From Gonapodya prolifera JEL478 (lineage: Eukaryota > Monoblepharomycota > Monoblepharidomycetes > Monoblepharidales > Gonapodyaceae): a stretch of DNA of 64,000 bases. Below, piece by piece: positions 24,415 through 36,843 of this stretch. The translations under genes were made by a program, and so were the position numbers. Location: NCBI GenBank assembly GCA_001574975.1, contig KQ965738.1, positions 77,133 through 141,132 of the forward strand. The letters are read 5' to 3'. The number at the start of each line of letters is the position of its first letter. Position 1 is the stretch's first letter. The notes under the pieces were generated by a model. It was not told where the DNA came from and ran no database searches. It was given only the letters and a program-made list of their open reading frames with translations.

Positions 24415-27412
24415 TCATCGAATCCTCCCAGTTGAAGTTCCCCAATGGGGCAACGAGGCCGTCCCGATACCCGCCCCGTTCCTTGAACTTGCCGATCTTG
24501 AGCTCGATCGCTTGCTGTGCACCGACGCAGAGGTGGATGACCTTGTGTCCTTTGACCCTGAGAGAAGTGACCCAGTGAGGAGCGACATGGCAGACCCCGA
24601 CATCCCAGACCCACGACTGGATACCGTTATCGTCGAAGCCGACCCAAGCGAGCTGTCTTGAATTCCAGAAATTGGTAAGATGTTCATCGACGACACATGC
24701 GGTGTCGGCAGATGAGTGGTGGACACTTGCGTGCCGACCTGTGCTCTCAAATTCTGCACCGATGACGAGACAACGCCCAGCGACAGTGGCGGGTCCCGTA
24801 TCGATCTACTCCCTCTCGCAGTCCCTGCCGGTGTTGCGCTCCGCCCAACTACACCAACGGAAAGCGCTCCTTCGAGCAGTACCTGGAGATTTTCTACGTC
24901 TCTCCGTGCCTCCGCTGCCTCGGTCCGAAGGACGGGAATCTCTCGCGTGTTAACCTGTGTAACTGTATTCTCCAGTATCGCAACTCGGCGTTCCAGCACG
25001 GACACGTCCCCAAGTACCTTGGTCAGAGAAGTTTTTATAGTCCCGATGGAAGAGTTCAGGTGGTCGAACGACGCGGTCAATGCGGCCATACGATTCGTGA
25101 TGGGCGAGAGTATGTCGGCAAACATGCCGCGAAGAAACGGAGGAACTCGCGAAGTTTCGCATACACCAGAGAATGAATCAACAGTCGTGGAAGTTTCCTC
25201 CGTTCCCCGAGGTCGGCCATGATGTTTTTGCGGAGCAGCAGTCTTGGAAGATGATTCAGGGGAAACGATACTCAGAGAATTCTCGACCAGTCCCCAGCCC
25301 CCCATGAGTGCCGACATGACCTTGCATTGTCCCAGCACCACTGTCCAAGACGTCGGATCCAACCGTGTGAGCACAGATCGCATGCCGTAAAATGGACACA
25401 CAGCACAGTGTGCCTTCATTTCGTTACGAGCGATACGCGCAGTGCACCCTTGCACCATTTTGTCCACATCCAAATTGCAGTCTGATGATTGCTTCGAGTG
25501 CTCTCCGCCACGTGGTCGATTCAAACGTCTGGCGGGGCATCCGATTACAACGCTACCGCATGTTCGTCTGTGAATGGGTAACGATCTGCGTTCGACTGCC
25601 TTCCCACATCCTCCGTTGAGACTGCTGCTACCGCACACAACTTTGCTGTGGTGGCAGTTGTTCATATGGGCGGATAATAAGGCCCGTGGGCCTTTCCACG
25701 AGCAGCCCACCTGATCCGATCCTTCAAGAGATGTGCCCTCCACCTTGTTTGCGTCTGCGAGAATCAGACTACGATTCAAACACTGAACGATGCAGCGCTT
25801 CACCATCTCCGAGACTGCAGGATCAGGCCCTACGAAGCTCGTAGCACCTCCGTCGATGGCCGTCCTGCATTGTGGGCACGTCGGCACTTTGTTTGCAACC
25901 GAAGGAGACCCAGCAGTGGTTGAGCGCGGTCCCCCGGCAAGAGTGACGAACTGCCCACACCATCTTGTGATACAAGCGCGGCAAAAGTGATGACTACAGC
26001 GAGGGGTTCGGACTGGATCGACGAACGGCTGTGTGCAGATTGTGCAAATCAAATGCAGAGGGAGGGAGTCAAGAGAGGTGCTCCGCAGCAATGGTGGAGA
26101 CTGCAAAGGAACTTCATCGCAACTCCGAGAAACGTTCGTGGATGACATTTTGGTGATCATTGATGACGGGAGCGCCGACAGGAGGATTGACCTGGTCCCA
26201 TTCGATCCAAAAACATACGCCAAGTCTTGAGAGGAAAGAAAATCCGCATCTTCACCAGGGAGTGGATGAGGAGGGCAATCTTCATCCAAGTTGGACGACT
26301 CAGCCAGTGTGGATATCGTTGACAGCGATGGGGACGGTGGAAATGATATGGGAGCATCGTCGGGTACGGTCGACGTTGTGCCCTCTTCTGACCGTCCAAT
26401 AAGGCTTGCCGAGCCTTCAGGGTTTATGTCAGTTGGGGAGATTTGAAATCCCTTCTCCTCGACACAGGTTTGTCGCTCGTACAAATTTGATTTCCCCATT
26501 CCAGGAAAGGGATGAGGCATCATATAGATGGGTACCTGTGGAGCAATCGTGTCATCTGCCGGAAATGGCGACACATAGAACAGACGAGGCATCGACCCCG
26601 ACGAGCTCGAATGGATTGGTATGTAATGGAGTCCAGGGGGCACATGTTGCTCGTTTTCTATTGGAATGCCATAGATTGGCTCACTGGGGGTTCGGTCCAG
26701 GTCATTAGCCGGACCAGCTTCATAGTCAGAAGGTTCCTCGTTGTCCATTGCAAGGTCGCCTTGGTCCTCCAAACTTTCCCGTGCAAGGTTCGACTCGCTA
26801 AAGTTGGGATATTTGACGGGCATACCTGGACCAAAGGCTGCATCTTTGCCCACCAAGGGAGTCTCCGACAAAGAGGACGAACAATCGTTTTCGGGATCCC
26901 ATCGATGTGAGTTCGAGCCGGATGTCAAAGATTCCACATGTCCACGAGAGTCGAAGGGGATGTTCTCATTGGGGCATGGCGGTCTCCTAAATCATAGGTC
27001 AGTTGCCGAGTACAACAAACACGATTCGGAAGCACCTTGCACGCATGGCGAACTCAGGAGGTATGTCCCATCGTCGAATCTGCCTTGAGGAGTCCCTCGA
27101 GTGGCTTGCATTATCATGAGGGGCGTCTTCTTGCAATTGTTCACGCTTTCGTGAAGCGTGCTCTTCCGAAGGAGGGTCAGATATCATGGATTGACCAAGC
27201 GTATTGCGATCCCATCTGGAGCGACCGTAAGAGTCAGCGGTCCCTATTAGTTCGTGTCTTCGATGCTTCTGCTTGTCGCCTTCTTGGGGCCGTGACAAAT
27301 GCGACATCGGCTCTTGGTTGGAATTCATCGGCGGCGCACGCTTCCCATCCGAATCTGAACGCGCGATCGCATTCTTGTTTTGATTGTTGATGATATCGTC
27401 GTCTGGATCCAT
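24415..27412 (-). CDS. RING / TRAF-type zinc finger protein (probable E3 ligase)
   Basis: Two exons, 27412-27036 and 26986-24415, separated by a 49-bp intron with a CTGAC branch site, give 982 aa. The first ~430 residues are low-complexity and Ser/Pro-rich; a charged stretch near residues 20-110 is rich in Arg, Asp and Ser. A RING finger starts near residue 440 (LICTICTQPFVDPVRTPRCS, HFCRACITRWC, then CPQCRTAI after a Gly/Ser insert). TRAF-type Cys/His clusters follow (QVGCSWKG, LLSAHMNNCHH, CGKAVERRSLPIHRRTC, GCTARIARNEMKAHCAVCP). A coiled coil lies near 760-830. The tail is Ser-rich. No MATH domain is visible. By architecture it is a TRAF-like ubiquitin ligase; the substrate and pathway are unknown. 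The donor of exon 1 (GTGCTT) is weak, but phase and sequence support it. Confidence 0.85.
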
Positions 27413-27584
27413 GTCCCGTCTCGTTGTTGAGGAAGGGTTTTAGCCGAAGAATAAAATTCTGCCGGTTTTGCCGGTTTTTCAGCGCGTTGATCGTCGGTCA
27501 ACGTGATGAATGGCTATTTTAGTAGTACATATGTACAAATGAACTTTCCTTTCCCCCTTCGCAACATACCCCCTGTTCAAACAT

Positions 27585-29431
27585 CTAGAGCACATCTGAA
27601 ACACCAAACATTGTCGTTTCGCTCATGATAGTGTCCCAAAGACCAGGCCACATTTCCGACGCTGTTTTAGCCTGAAGTGGAGGAACTAATCTACCTGTTT
27701 CATGAATCACTCGTAGTTTTGTAAGCTTTTGTCGTGCAAGGGATCGAACCGCAGATTCAGCTGAATTAAACGTGAAACCATATCCGGCATGTTCCAGAGC
27801 AATCTCAACGTGTGACAAGGTAAGATGGGATGGAATATTTGGTAGGGTCAGCAATAACGAGTGCCTGGTTTTGAATCAACTGTGAAAATCTTCCAATAGA
27901 GTCGATCCGGAATGGGGGCTCACGTTCGCCGTAAAACATTCCTCCACATCAAAAGTTTCGTCCTTTCCTTCATAATAGTGTAGAGTCCTCGTGATCTCCA
28001 CCATTCTTTATGTTGGTCCACTTCTTCGAGGAATCCAGAATAATCTCCCACTCTCCAGCAGTCTATCAATCGTTCCGTAAAGAAATCCAAAAGACTATAC
28101 TTTTGTACTAGTTCCCGTGGAGGTGGTCTTCCCAATACAAGACGTACGACAGAGAGGTACGTCAAGATTCGACGCTTATTAGAAAAGTTCGAGTGTGTGC
28201 AATGGGAAAACGCGAATGCGAAGTTGGGTTCAGCCTATAAGACTTAAGTAAATAAGACACACGTTCACGTTCATTTTCGGCAAGGATGAGGACTCACCGC
28301 CATAAACTGGTGCTCCATCGTCCGATAGACGCCCACCAAAAAGCGATAGGAGACGAGGTCGGCTTTCAATGGTCGCACAGAAGAAAGATCATTCCACGGC
28401 TGGTTGTTTAATTTCATGAAATAGTAGTCGTAATTGGAGTGTGATCCAGTCTTCGAGTTTTCGGTAATGAGGGCTCCTTTCTACGATCTCAGTAGGTGGA
28501 ATCTCACTTTGCTTATTTGCTTAAACGCCATGACAGTGCTCCATAGTAGAAGGCGTCGCTTCAAGGAGAACGAAGATTCTCTGAAAAGGTCACTGTTACT
28601 ACCCAATGACATAGAACGAATTTCTGGAGAACTAACCTGTCTGCCACTTTGTCAAATGTCGATCGCAACGCCTGGTCAAGCTTGCCTATCATGCGAGGCT
28701 TCAAAGCTTGTTGTCGGAGGGCGCTGTCAGCCTACAGAGTTTATGTTGCTTTAAGTCGAAACTTGATGTGAGAGCTAATACCCACCTCGTTCGCAGCAGC
28801 AATAATCAGCCTTAAACAACTTTTCACAACGTTCACGGCGGCTTCTTCTCCAGCTAGGGCTACCACAAGAGCTTCTTGCCGGATGATGTCAACGGCCTCG
28901 AAAATCGCCTGTGGTTCCATTATGTCCGTGAAAAGCGTATGATGTAGATACATGGAACAAAGTCGAGCTACGTTTGGTGGGCATTGAGATGATTCCAGAA
29001 GACTTTGAAGACTTTGGAACTAGATTGAGACTGCAGTAAGGTTGGTGTCTTTCATGCCGCGAAGGAGAGCATCACGAGGAGAACAACATACTTGAGCGTC
29101 ATCCCTCTCAAAGCTGGGAGATGCCTTTTGGGTGTATCCGTCCCACTGCAGTTTGAGTGCCTGGAGACCGCTGGATCTATGATCGTTCGATTCATGGCGA
29201 TTTCCGACGGCTCACCTTCGAAATCGCTGGCATCATTGGACTTGCGCGCAAATCGATTAATTTCGTGGGGCTTGGATTCAGCAGATCTCCGAGTGCTGTC
29301 TCAGACGCACTCAAAGCATCCTTCACTGCCATTGAAAACTGTCGGACTGAAGTAAACTCCCGTCTCGCATCTTTCTGAGTATCGATGGTCCCAAATCCAC
29401 CTGTCGTTGCACCAGGCCGAATGCCTTGCAT
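27585..29431 (-). CDS. PCI-domain protein of the PCID2 / Thp1 / Csn12 family
   Basis: A scaffold protein; family members act in TREX-2 mRNA export or associate with the COP9 signalosome. Eight exons fit in phase: 29431-29216, 29160-29092, 29019-28786, 28731-28637, 28580-28508, 28480-28298, 28234-27924 and 27864-27585, giving 486 aa. Diagnostic sequence in exon 7: FAFAFSHCTHSNFSNKRRIL, then LSVVRLVLGRPP, ELVQKYSLLDFF and RSRGLYTIMKERTKLLMWRN, matching the core PCI helices. The winged-helix part follows (PSHLTLSHVEIALEHAGYGF). It lies 102 bp downstream of the Rpn3 stop on the same strand. I cannot decide between the Thp1/PCID2 and Csn12 branches. Confidence 0.8.
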
Positions 29432-29533
29432 GCTCAGGAAAAATCTTGTGTAGGGCCTTGGGCTCACAAGCACCAATTTTACACATAAAATTGTCCACAC
29501 TTTATTTGCTCTTGAATTCCACCTGACTACCAT

Positions 29534-31896
29534 TTAGAAGTCTCCATCCATTCCATCGTCTGCGTCCATCTCACCATCTTCTATCTCCTTCACAAGTTTC
29601 CGCTCTTCTTTCGCCATCTCCTCCAATTTGCCCAACTCTTTCCTATAAGTATCTCCCGGGAAGCGCATTGCCTTCACAGCTTCATTGTGCAGGGCAAGGC
29701 AAAAGGCAATTCGGTTGTCAAACGCTGATTGTGGCTCGTTGGTGGAATACAAATCCACTGATTCCCGGGATTTCATGAATCCTTTCTCGTGGTCTAGTGT
29801 CGCATCTATGACACCGTCCCTGATCGCCTATTGAGATATATGTGTGAAGATCAAGCGCAACGACATTCGAAGTCACTCGTCCACAAACCTTCGCAACAAT
29901 GTATTCGGCGTCTTCCTCGCTGTCCAACTGGAGCTTCAGGCAAATGTCTTTGAGAGAAATCCTCGAGTACGACAGACTGATCATGCGAATACCGGTTTTT
30001 ATTACATTGTGCCGCACACTAAACGAAAGGGCCCATCAACGTTTCTGTACATCTACACAAGAGTATCCAAAGCTCATCAAACACTCACCGCAATATTAGC
30101 GTAAAGGTCCGATCAGCCTTGAATACCTTCCCGTACTTCTGAAGGGTTTCGTTAAACTTTCCGAGGTCTCCAATGCGTACCGCTGTGGGTCGAAGAGACG
30201 AATAAAAAGGGCAAGTTAAATCATATTGTGGTAGCGAAATGACTTGTTCGAAACACTCGCCTTGTGCCACTTGAAGGTAAGGCGCAAGGCTCCTTCTCAG
30301 TAAGTCACCGCCAAATGCACTTCTCTCAGGTATCTCTCCCATCAATAACTGCACACATACAAGGAGCTTGCTCGCAGCCTGCAAAAAGCCTGCCGTGCTG
30401 GGCCCTGTGGGACCTTTCCGGATTGCCTGCTGAAGGTGCGATTTTGCGGAGGTGTAATCGAGGTTGATCGCCCGAACCCGACCGAGATAGTACATGTAAC
30501 GGGCAATCTAGCGCAACAGAAGGTAAATATTCCACGAGATGTGCTTATCAGCTCCGTTCAGTTACCTGATTATTGCTGGCTGTTTCTGGAAACGTCGTCT
30601 TGGACACTAGCTTTTCCGCTTGATCGTACAAGTTGTAGTGCAAAAAGTTACGAAGAAGAAGATTCACAAGCGTCGCCTGGTGGAAAGCACGTTATATTTC
30701 CAGACGTTAAATTCGGAGAAAATGAATGTCAAACGCTGACCTGGCAATCATCGTCCCTTCGGAGAGTTGCTGTTCGCTGTGCCGCTAAAAGTGTTCTGAA
30801 CAGAAACTCCAGTTACCGCTGCTCAACACAATTCTGCGCAACATGGAAGCTCACGGGCGCACATCTGCTAACTTGTCTTTGAGTTCATGGAACCTTGCAT
30901 AGTAAAAGTATATCCTGGCGGAAATCTGATCCAACGTGCGCCGATTGAAGTGGGAAACCCTATCAACATAGTCTTTTGTGAGATTCAGTCCCTATTTCGA
31001 AGAGCACAGATAAGCAGAAGGTTTTTCAGCGACAATGTAGAGGAGCTCGCCTTGTCGTAGGACTTGTGATCGTGAAGAAAAAGGGCGACGAGTAGCGCCA
31101 AGTACACTTCCGCCTCAGGTAAAGCCTGCTTTGGTGACTCCTTTCCCTCTTTGGACACGACGCCGTCCACACTAGGGCTGGTTCCATTGATTGTGTCAAT
31201 CTCCATTGTAGAGGGAACACTTTTGGATGGCTATAGGGAAATTCGTTTGCGTTAAAAGGGAACGAGCCGAGCACATTAGGAGTGATCTTACAGGAGGAAG
31301 ATATGCAAGGAGCGACGATAGCGCCTGGGCATCTGAAGATTGGGATGTTAATGTTGAGCCCGATGGTGTCAAAGCGAAGCTTCTTTTCATTACCAGCAGG
31401 ATCTTTCAGATTAGATTCAAGGGCAGCCCGAAGGATGTCTCCAGTGAGCTTCCTGCGGAAGTTCGCGGTGTTGCGAAGGACACGTGTGGTGAAGCGTGTC
31501 TCCACAGTCGATACGGCTTTTTCCAACAATAAGACATTCTGCTTGATGTCTGGAGGGTTTGACAGTCACATTTACGTCGGATGCCGACCAATTATGCCAT
31601 GTTTCAATATTTGGGTTGACCGATTCCCAATTCATGGGAAGCAGACCACATAACATTGATTCCAGAGAATGAAACGGCACGATTTGACTAATGTCAACGA
31701 TTTATCATACCGCTATTAGTCCCAGCCGTCACCCACCAGCGACTACCAAAGACGCCGCCTCCGCTTCCTTCTCTGCCTCTGTCTTTTCTGGCTTCACATC
31801 CTCTGCAGACTTCATATCAACATCTGTATCATCGACTTTCTTGGAAGGCTCCTTCGCTGGGACTGGTGTTGATTTCATGGGGTTAGCTGCCACCAT
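29534..31896 (-). CDS. RPN3: 26S proteasome lid subunit Rpn3 (PSMD3)
   Basis: A PCI-domain subunit of the proteasome regulatory lid. The first exon (31896-31737) has a Lys/Glu-rich start after [13 protein letters not shown]. Next come [20 protein letters not shown], the helical-repeat region ([35 protein letters not shown]) and [20 protein letters not shown] with [13 protein letters not shown]. The PCI domain carries [38 protein letters not shown] and [15 protein letters not shown]. The C-terminus has [20 protein letters not shown] and [16 protein letters not shown], ending in an acidic tail. Order and content match human PSMD3 along the whole length. There are about ten exons; not all boundaries were fixed. 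Confidence 0.95.
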
Positions 31897-32439
31897 CGGA
31901 AATGCAACTTTCTGTGGTTGCGCTACCCGTCAGTGGGCAACTGCATTTCGACACCCGAATAACTAAGTAAGAATGAAATTCGGGACGGCAGAAACATGAA
32001 GTGTATGTTTTGGTAGATTTAGAAATGAAAAATGAAGAATTCGATTTCCGTAGTGAGCGACGTGTTAACGAAGACTCAGGTTGGCACAATTTTCCAGCCC
32101 ATTTATTTAAACTATGTAGCTCCGTACTTCTGAAATTTTCCAAGCTGTCACTTTTAAGTAAGAGGGTGCCGGTACAGTGTGACGTGTGTGATGGAGAGCC
32201 AAGAAGTGAGAAACCGATACCATTTGCTACACTCACAAAGTGTGAAGCGAGCTTGGCAACGAAAAGAAATGGTTGAAAGCCCCGCTGGGGCGAGCCACTC
32301 AACAGCAGTACATTGTACAAACCGGCAGCTTCACAATTCACATCACTCTGCTCGGCGACGACCGGCTACCAAACAAGGAATGTTAACAACACGACGATGC
32401 ATGGCGTCCAGGTGCAAAAATGTTTGAGAGCAAAAGATT
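31897..32439. other. Upstream region of RPN3, no gene seen
   Basis: About 540 bp between the Rpn3 start and the first tRNA-Asn. A 152-codon open frame on the minus strand overlaps the Rpn3 leader but shows no recognisable sequence. Confidence 0.5.
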
Positions 32440-32512
32440 CGCTCCCGGCTAGGTTTGAACTAGCGACCTTGTGGTTAACAGCCACACGCGCTGCCTATTG
32501 CGCCACGGAAGC
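32440..32512 (-). tRNA. tRNA-Asn (anticodon GTT), copy 1
   Basis: A 73-nt cloverleaf. The acceptor stem is GCTTCCG with CGGGAGC plus a G discriminator. The D arm has GCGC/GCGC, the anticodon stem TGTGG/CCACA with loop CTGTTAA (anticodon GTT), and the T arm GCTAG-TTCAAAC-CTAGC. There is no intron. A TTTT terminator follows within ten bases of the 3' end. It is identical to two other copies in this window. Confidence 0.94.
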
Positions 32513-33710
32513 ATGTGACGGAAAATTTGTGAGTTTTACAACTATAGCTTATAGTAAAATGTGAGAACCTATTCGACCAAAAAACATTGCTTCGGAAATC
32601 AAATGGGCCTTCAAACGTTTGTAGGTTACTTCCTAGCCCCAACATCCATGTTAACTGTTGAACTGAGGGAATTTCTTGTTCGGGGAGGGACGAGCTGTCT
32701 CCTCTTCCTCCACTTCGGGCCAGATCAAATTTCAGAGGAGGGTGGCTCTCCGATGGAACTACCACACACCGTTTGCAACCTGTGGGGCGATGAGAAATTC
32801 AAATTAAGTATTATTGGCCACGGCCACTGCAAACCTTGAAGATCAGCGTTCGTCAGTTTCATTTCAACGACATCACACAAGCAAAAGACTTACTATTTAT
32901 CGGGGCGTTCTCCGAAGTTGGTGGTGATGTCGTGGGGACGGCATCTTCATTTTCGTTCTGGCACGAAGCTCAGATTCCTTCTCTAAAGGTAAACATTGGT
33001 ATGAGAGCAGGTAACGCTTCGCAATAGATCATGAGTTTGAAAGCTCCGTTGTTATCGCGAATTTTCTTTCATGTATTTGGATGCGTGGACGGAGTGGCCA
33101 ACAAGTTTTGTTCGAGACCGCGGAAATTTTCAGGTTTTTGGTCGTTTCGCCCCAGTTGCTTTCACGTTTGCGCTCCGCAAGAAGTGGTACTGTTTTATGT
33201 TGAATTTGAATTCGATGTTCAATTCTGTTCACAGGAAGAGATCCCAAGACCCAATGTGTGAAGGCTAAACCGTCACTCTCTTTTCTTTACACGGACGCCC
33301 TTCTGTCGTGCAAAGAGTATTGTGCAGGTCACATGAACCCAAGCACTTGTACAGCTTGACGTCATTGTCATCTCTTGCTGAATCCGCAATCATCATGAGA
33401 TTTTACGTTACTGTAGCGGCTTACGATTACGTCGCATCCGCCCCCAGCAAATCTACGAGAAATGGCGCCCTTCGAGCTCTCACCCTTGGAGCATGCCTGC
33501 GGGTCTCCGACGGGTTCACACATGAAGCATCATCTTCGAGCTTATTTATAACCGTCGACAGCTCTTGTAATCATCATAATCTTATGGCATATGAGCGCCG
33601 TCGGCTATCAAACCATCCTGGATCGGCAGAGTGTTAGCTATGTCACAAGAAACTTCATCTCGCCATGGTTTGTTTGTGACCTCCGTAAAGCTGTCGTTGT
33701 GCCAACACAA
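32513..33710. other. Gene-poor stretch, nothing identified
   Basis: About 1.2 kb of moderately AT-rich sequence between tRNA-Asn copy 1 and the zinc-knuckle candidate. Several short open frames on both strands show no domain or convincing splice structure. Confidence 0.5.
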
Positions 33711-34030
33711 CTATAATGGAGCACTTCGACAGGTTTCTCTGCACAGACCGTTCAGCAGAGGTATGTGTCTACCCCGCACCATCAGGATTTCGACCAAGAA
33801 CAGGGTTTGAGTCTACTCACATCTGCTTTTCGCGAGCCGCTTTTCCAACTTTATGCGTAGCTCTCTCTTCCCTAGAGGAGTATTCGTCGCAGTCGTCACT
33901 ATGGTGGCTAGTTTTGCCGCAAAGTCAGCAAGTCTTGTCGTCTGCATCCAGCTTGCGTCTGGAACCGCGGGAGGAGGCGGCCTTCCATAACTCATCTGGT
34001 GTCGCCCGTCCCTTTGGGGCCGTTTGCCTT
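33711..34030 (-). CDS. Possible CCHC zinc-knuckle exon(s) with an in-frame TGA
   Basis: One minus-strand frame reads TPDELWKAASSRGSRRKLDA, then a perfect C-x2-C-x4-H-x4-C knuckle (LCGKTSHHSDDC) whose second position is a TGA codon at 33925-33927. It continues as a charged helix to a canonical GTGAGT donor near 33820. A following exon could end at TAG 33711. An overlapping frame is open over the same stretch and shares the donor. Either this is a decayed zinc-knuckle gene (possibly retroelement gag-like) or the other frame codes. The TGA sits in a branch-site-like CTGAC followed by a TAG, so an intron is also conceivable. The start is not resolved. Confidence 0.3.
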
Positions 34031-34144
34031 CTTCCTCTTCACCGTCAGAAGGAAACGGCTTTCGAGCACGCTTCAAAGCTTTGCCCAAGTTGTTGCACAA
34101 AAAGGAAGGGATGTGTCCAACATGGACTAATAAATGCAAAAGAA

Positions 34145-34217
34145 CGCTCCCGGCTAGGTTTGAACTAGCGACCTTGTGGTTAACAGCCACACGCGCTGCC
34201 TATTGCGCCACGGAAGC
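34145..34217 (-). tRNA. tRNA-Asn (anticodon GTT), copy 2
   Basis: Base-for-base identical to the copy at 32440-32512, with the same cloverleaf and GTT anticodon and a TTTT run just after the 3' end. The flanking sequences differ from copy 1, so the unit copied or conserved is essentially the tRNA itself. Its 5' side faces the AT-rich, CpG-poor island. Confidence 0.94.
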
Positions 34218-35375
34218 ATGAGCTGGAAATATTAAAAAAATATTAAAATATAAAATTCATAATAAAAGTCAGAATGAAAAGACGTTGATAATTTTGATTG
34301 GGAATCTATGCCGAGTCAAAACGGCCATCCATTATTTAACAATTATCGGGGGGTAAAACATTTTGCATTTCTCTTCTCTTCTTTCACATTTTGGGTGAAA
34401 ACCATGAAAGATAATGTTTGGGGAAAAGTCATAAAATGACAAATGTTTCATCTAGTGATTGACATGCCTCCCATCCTGTGGCACCACCTGGTGATGCAAA
34501 GATGGCAGGCACAGACAGATGAACAGGAGTACAGCTGCGTTGTTTGGATTGCTGTGCTGCCTTGCCATGCATGCGTTTTCCATCAACAGGCCTGAGTGCC
34601 TTGCTTGTTGTTGAGAAGAGCTTCCAGGTTTCTGCATCAAGCAATCTTTGGACCAAAACAGTTGCATACAAAGGAATCAAAGAGGGCCATTCAGGCTGTT
34701 AATCAAGTTTTGGCACGTGGTGAAGGCTTGGTGTTTCTCTGTTGGATCTACTTAATGATGATTGGCAATGAATGGCAGCAGTCTCCCAGGTGGATGCACA
34801 CACATGCATGGAACTAACAATAAGGCATCTAATGAAGCATGCTGCTTGAAGCACAGGCATATGGTGGAAGCATTGCATGAGATTTAAACAGGGTGTCACA
34901 AGTAACTTCAATTAACCTTGGAATCCAACAACAAAGCATCAATTCTAAAGGCTAGGTCCAAAATTGCCTGCAACATATACAGATTTCTAGTGGTGATATG
35001 AATCCTGGAATAGTCAGTATAGTTGCACAAATATGGGAGATGTTGACAGATCATGTCCCACATCCACCCAACCCCCTTGTGCTTCCCCCATTTCACTCCA
35101 ACCCCATCATGCAGGTCGTAGGGGTGTAGGTTGCTTGGATGTGTGTCTTAATTTTGCAGGTAAAACACTGAACGGTGGTGATCAGGTTGTGACCAGCTTG
35201 AATCCATTTTCAAACATTTGTGATCCAATATTTTCTTTTCCTTTTAAGGACAGTGTGCCAAGCCATTGGCAGCAATATTTATACTCATGCAACAAAGACA
35301 GATATCACCAATGTGTTCCATCATATGGCACATCAAGAAAAGGACTTTCCTTAACTGCGCATTGATACACTGGGT

Positions 35376-35614
35376 GTAACACTGACATCCACTAGCGTGG
35401 AGTATATAGAGTAGTATGAGTGTTGGGTATTAGCTGCTGTGCCACTTCTGTGGCCGCGGGTTTAGATGTGCACACCTGCAGGACATGCCCTAACTTTGGC
35501 ATCACGTTCCTGCAGGTGAGTTCCATGCACACTACAACTTTCAATGTATATTTGATCACACATACACGTTCCTGCAGATTACAGGCTCATGCAGCTTACC
35601 TAGGTTGTGTAGCA
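35376..35614 (+). repeat. 239-bp repeat, copy A (left terminal)
   Basis: Starts near GTAACACTGACATCC and runs through GTGTTGGGTATTAGCTGCTG, GGCCGCGGGTTTAGATGTGC and CACGTTCCTGCAGGTGAG, ending in CTAGGTTGTGTAGCA. The same sequence, same length, lies inverted at 38481-38719, making the pair a candidate terminal inverted repeat. A small palindrome-like TCCAC/GTGGA pair sits near the outer end (imperfect here). Confidence 0.85.
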
Positions 35615-36665
35615 TTATGCCAAACTTCCTTCCCTGTTTTTAGCTGACTGCAAGGTTCAGAAGCTATACTGGGACGTGATTTTCAGCAGACACGCGCCCC
35701 ATGACAATATCTATTTAGGCAACGCGCTGCTTTTTGAATTGAATTACTGAGTGAGCAGATATCATTGCCAGCGTAATTTTAATTATGGGGTTGACGTTGC
35801 AGAACAAAGCGCGATATCAAAGTTTTAGCAATGTCTCTCTATGCACATTATAAGTGATGTTGCATTCTCAAAGTTTCGATTGATTTGGACTGCTTCTCGT
35901 GGCGTTATTCTCGCAATTTCAGAAAAATTGGTACTCTCAGTATTCAGCTTATTGCAAGATGCAGATGCTACACTGGATTCAAATTTTGCGCACACATACT
36001 TCATTACTATATCTATCAGAGACGTACATTATTGTTGCATTTTAATACTTCAGTGAGCCACAATCTTGATTGACAAGGTTTCAATCTCGGGAGTGGTGAC
36101 ACAGATCAAAGTGCAATAACGCAGCATTCTCAATGCACGCTATGCTCAATTTATATATTATTGCATCTTCAAAGTTCCGTTTGAATTGGACTACTCCTTG
36201 TTGAGTTACTTACAACTTTGTGTGCAACTCACATCAGCTCATTTATCAGCAGCCTCTGCTGTCACAAAATCTTTACAAATGGACTCAACCAGCAATTCAC
36301 ATACTCAGGCTATATCTGTTGATCATATTCGCTTGACAAATGCAGCTGTAGATGACATTTCAGTCCTCTTTGTCTGCACATTCATTCACCAGCACCCTAC
36401 CTATCCTTCTTAATTTTCCAACAGCAACTTTATACTTTTCATGATGCTGTTGCTATGTTCAAATGGATCTTCAGACTATATTAGTAACCCTGAGGAGATG
36501 GTACCACTTTGCACTCTCAGGTCTAGTAACTTGAGAACTAGGACCAAGAACTCTGCCAGGAGCTTGCAGCTGTTGCTAGATTGGGACACTGTAACACTTT
36601 CTGTCTGGCCAAAGCTGACTGATGGGAGGAAGAAGGAAAGGGAGGGTAAAGGAGGGGAGCACAAT

Positions 36666-36843
36666 GTCACACTGACATCCACTAATGTGGAATATATGGT
36701 GTAGTATGAGTGTTGGGTATTAGCTGCTGTGCCACTTCTGTGGCCGCGGGTTTAGATGTGCACACCTGCAGGACGTGCCCTGAGTTTGGCATCACGTTCC
36801 TGCAGGTGAGTTCCATGCACACTACAACTTGTAATGTACAATT
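36666..36843 (+). repeat. 239-bp repeat, copy B (internal, truncated)
   Basis: A direct copy of repeat A from GTCACACTGACATCC through GTGAGTTCCATGCACACTAC. It then diverges, apparently lacking about 40 bp before an ATTACAG stretch. The open frame across it continues rightward until a stop near 36896, beyond which decayed coding-like sequence follows. Confidence 0.8.
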
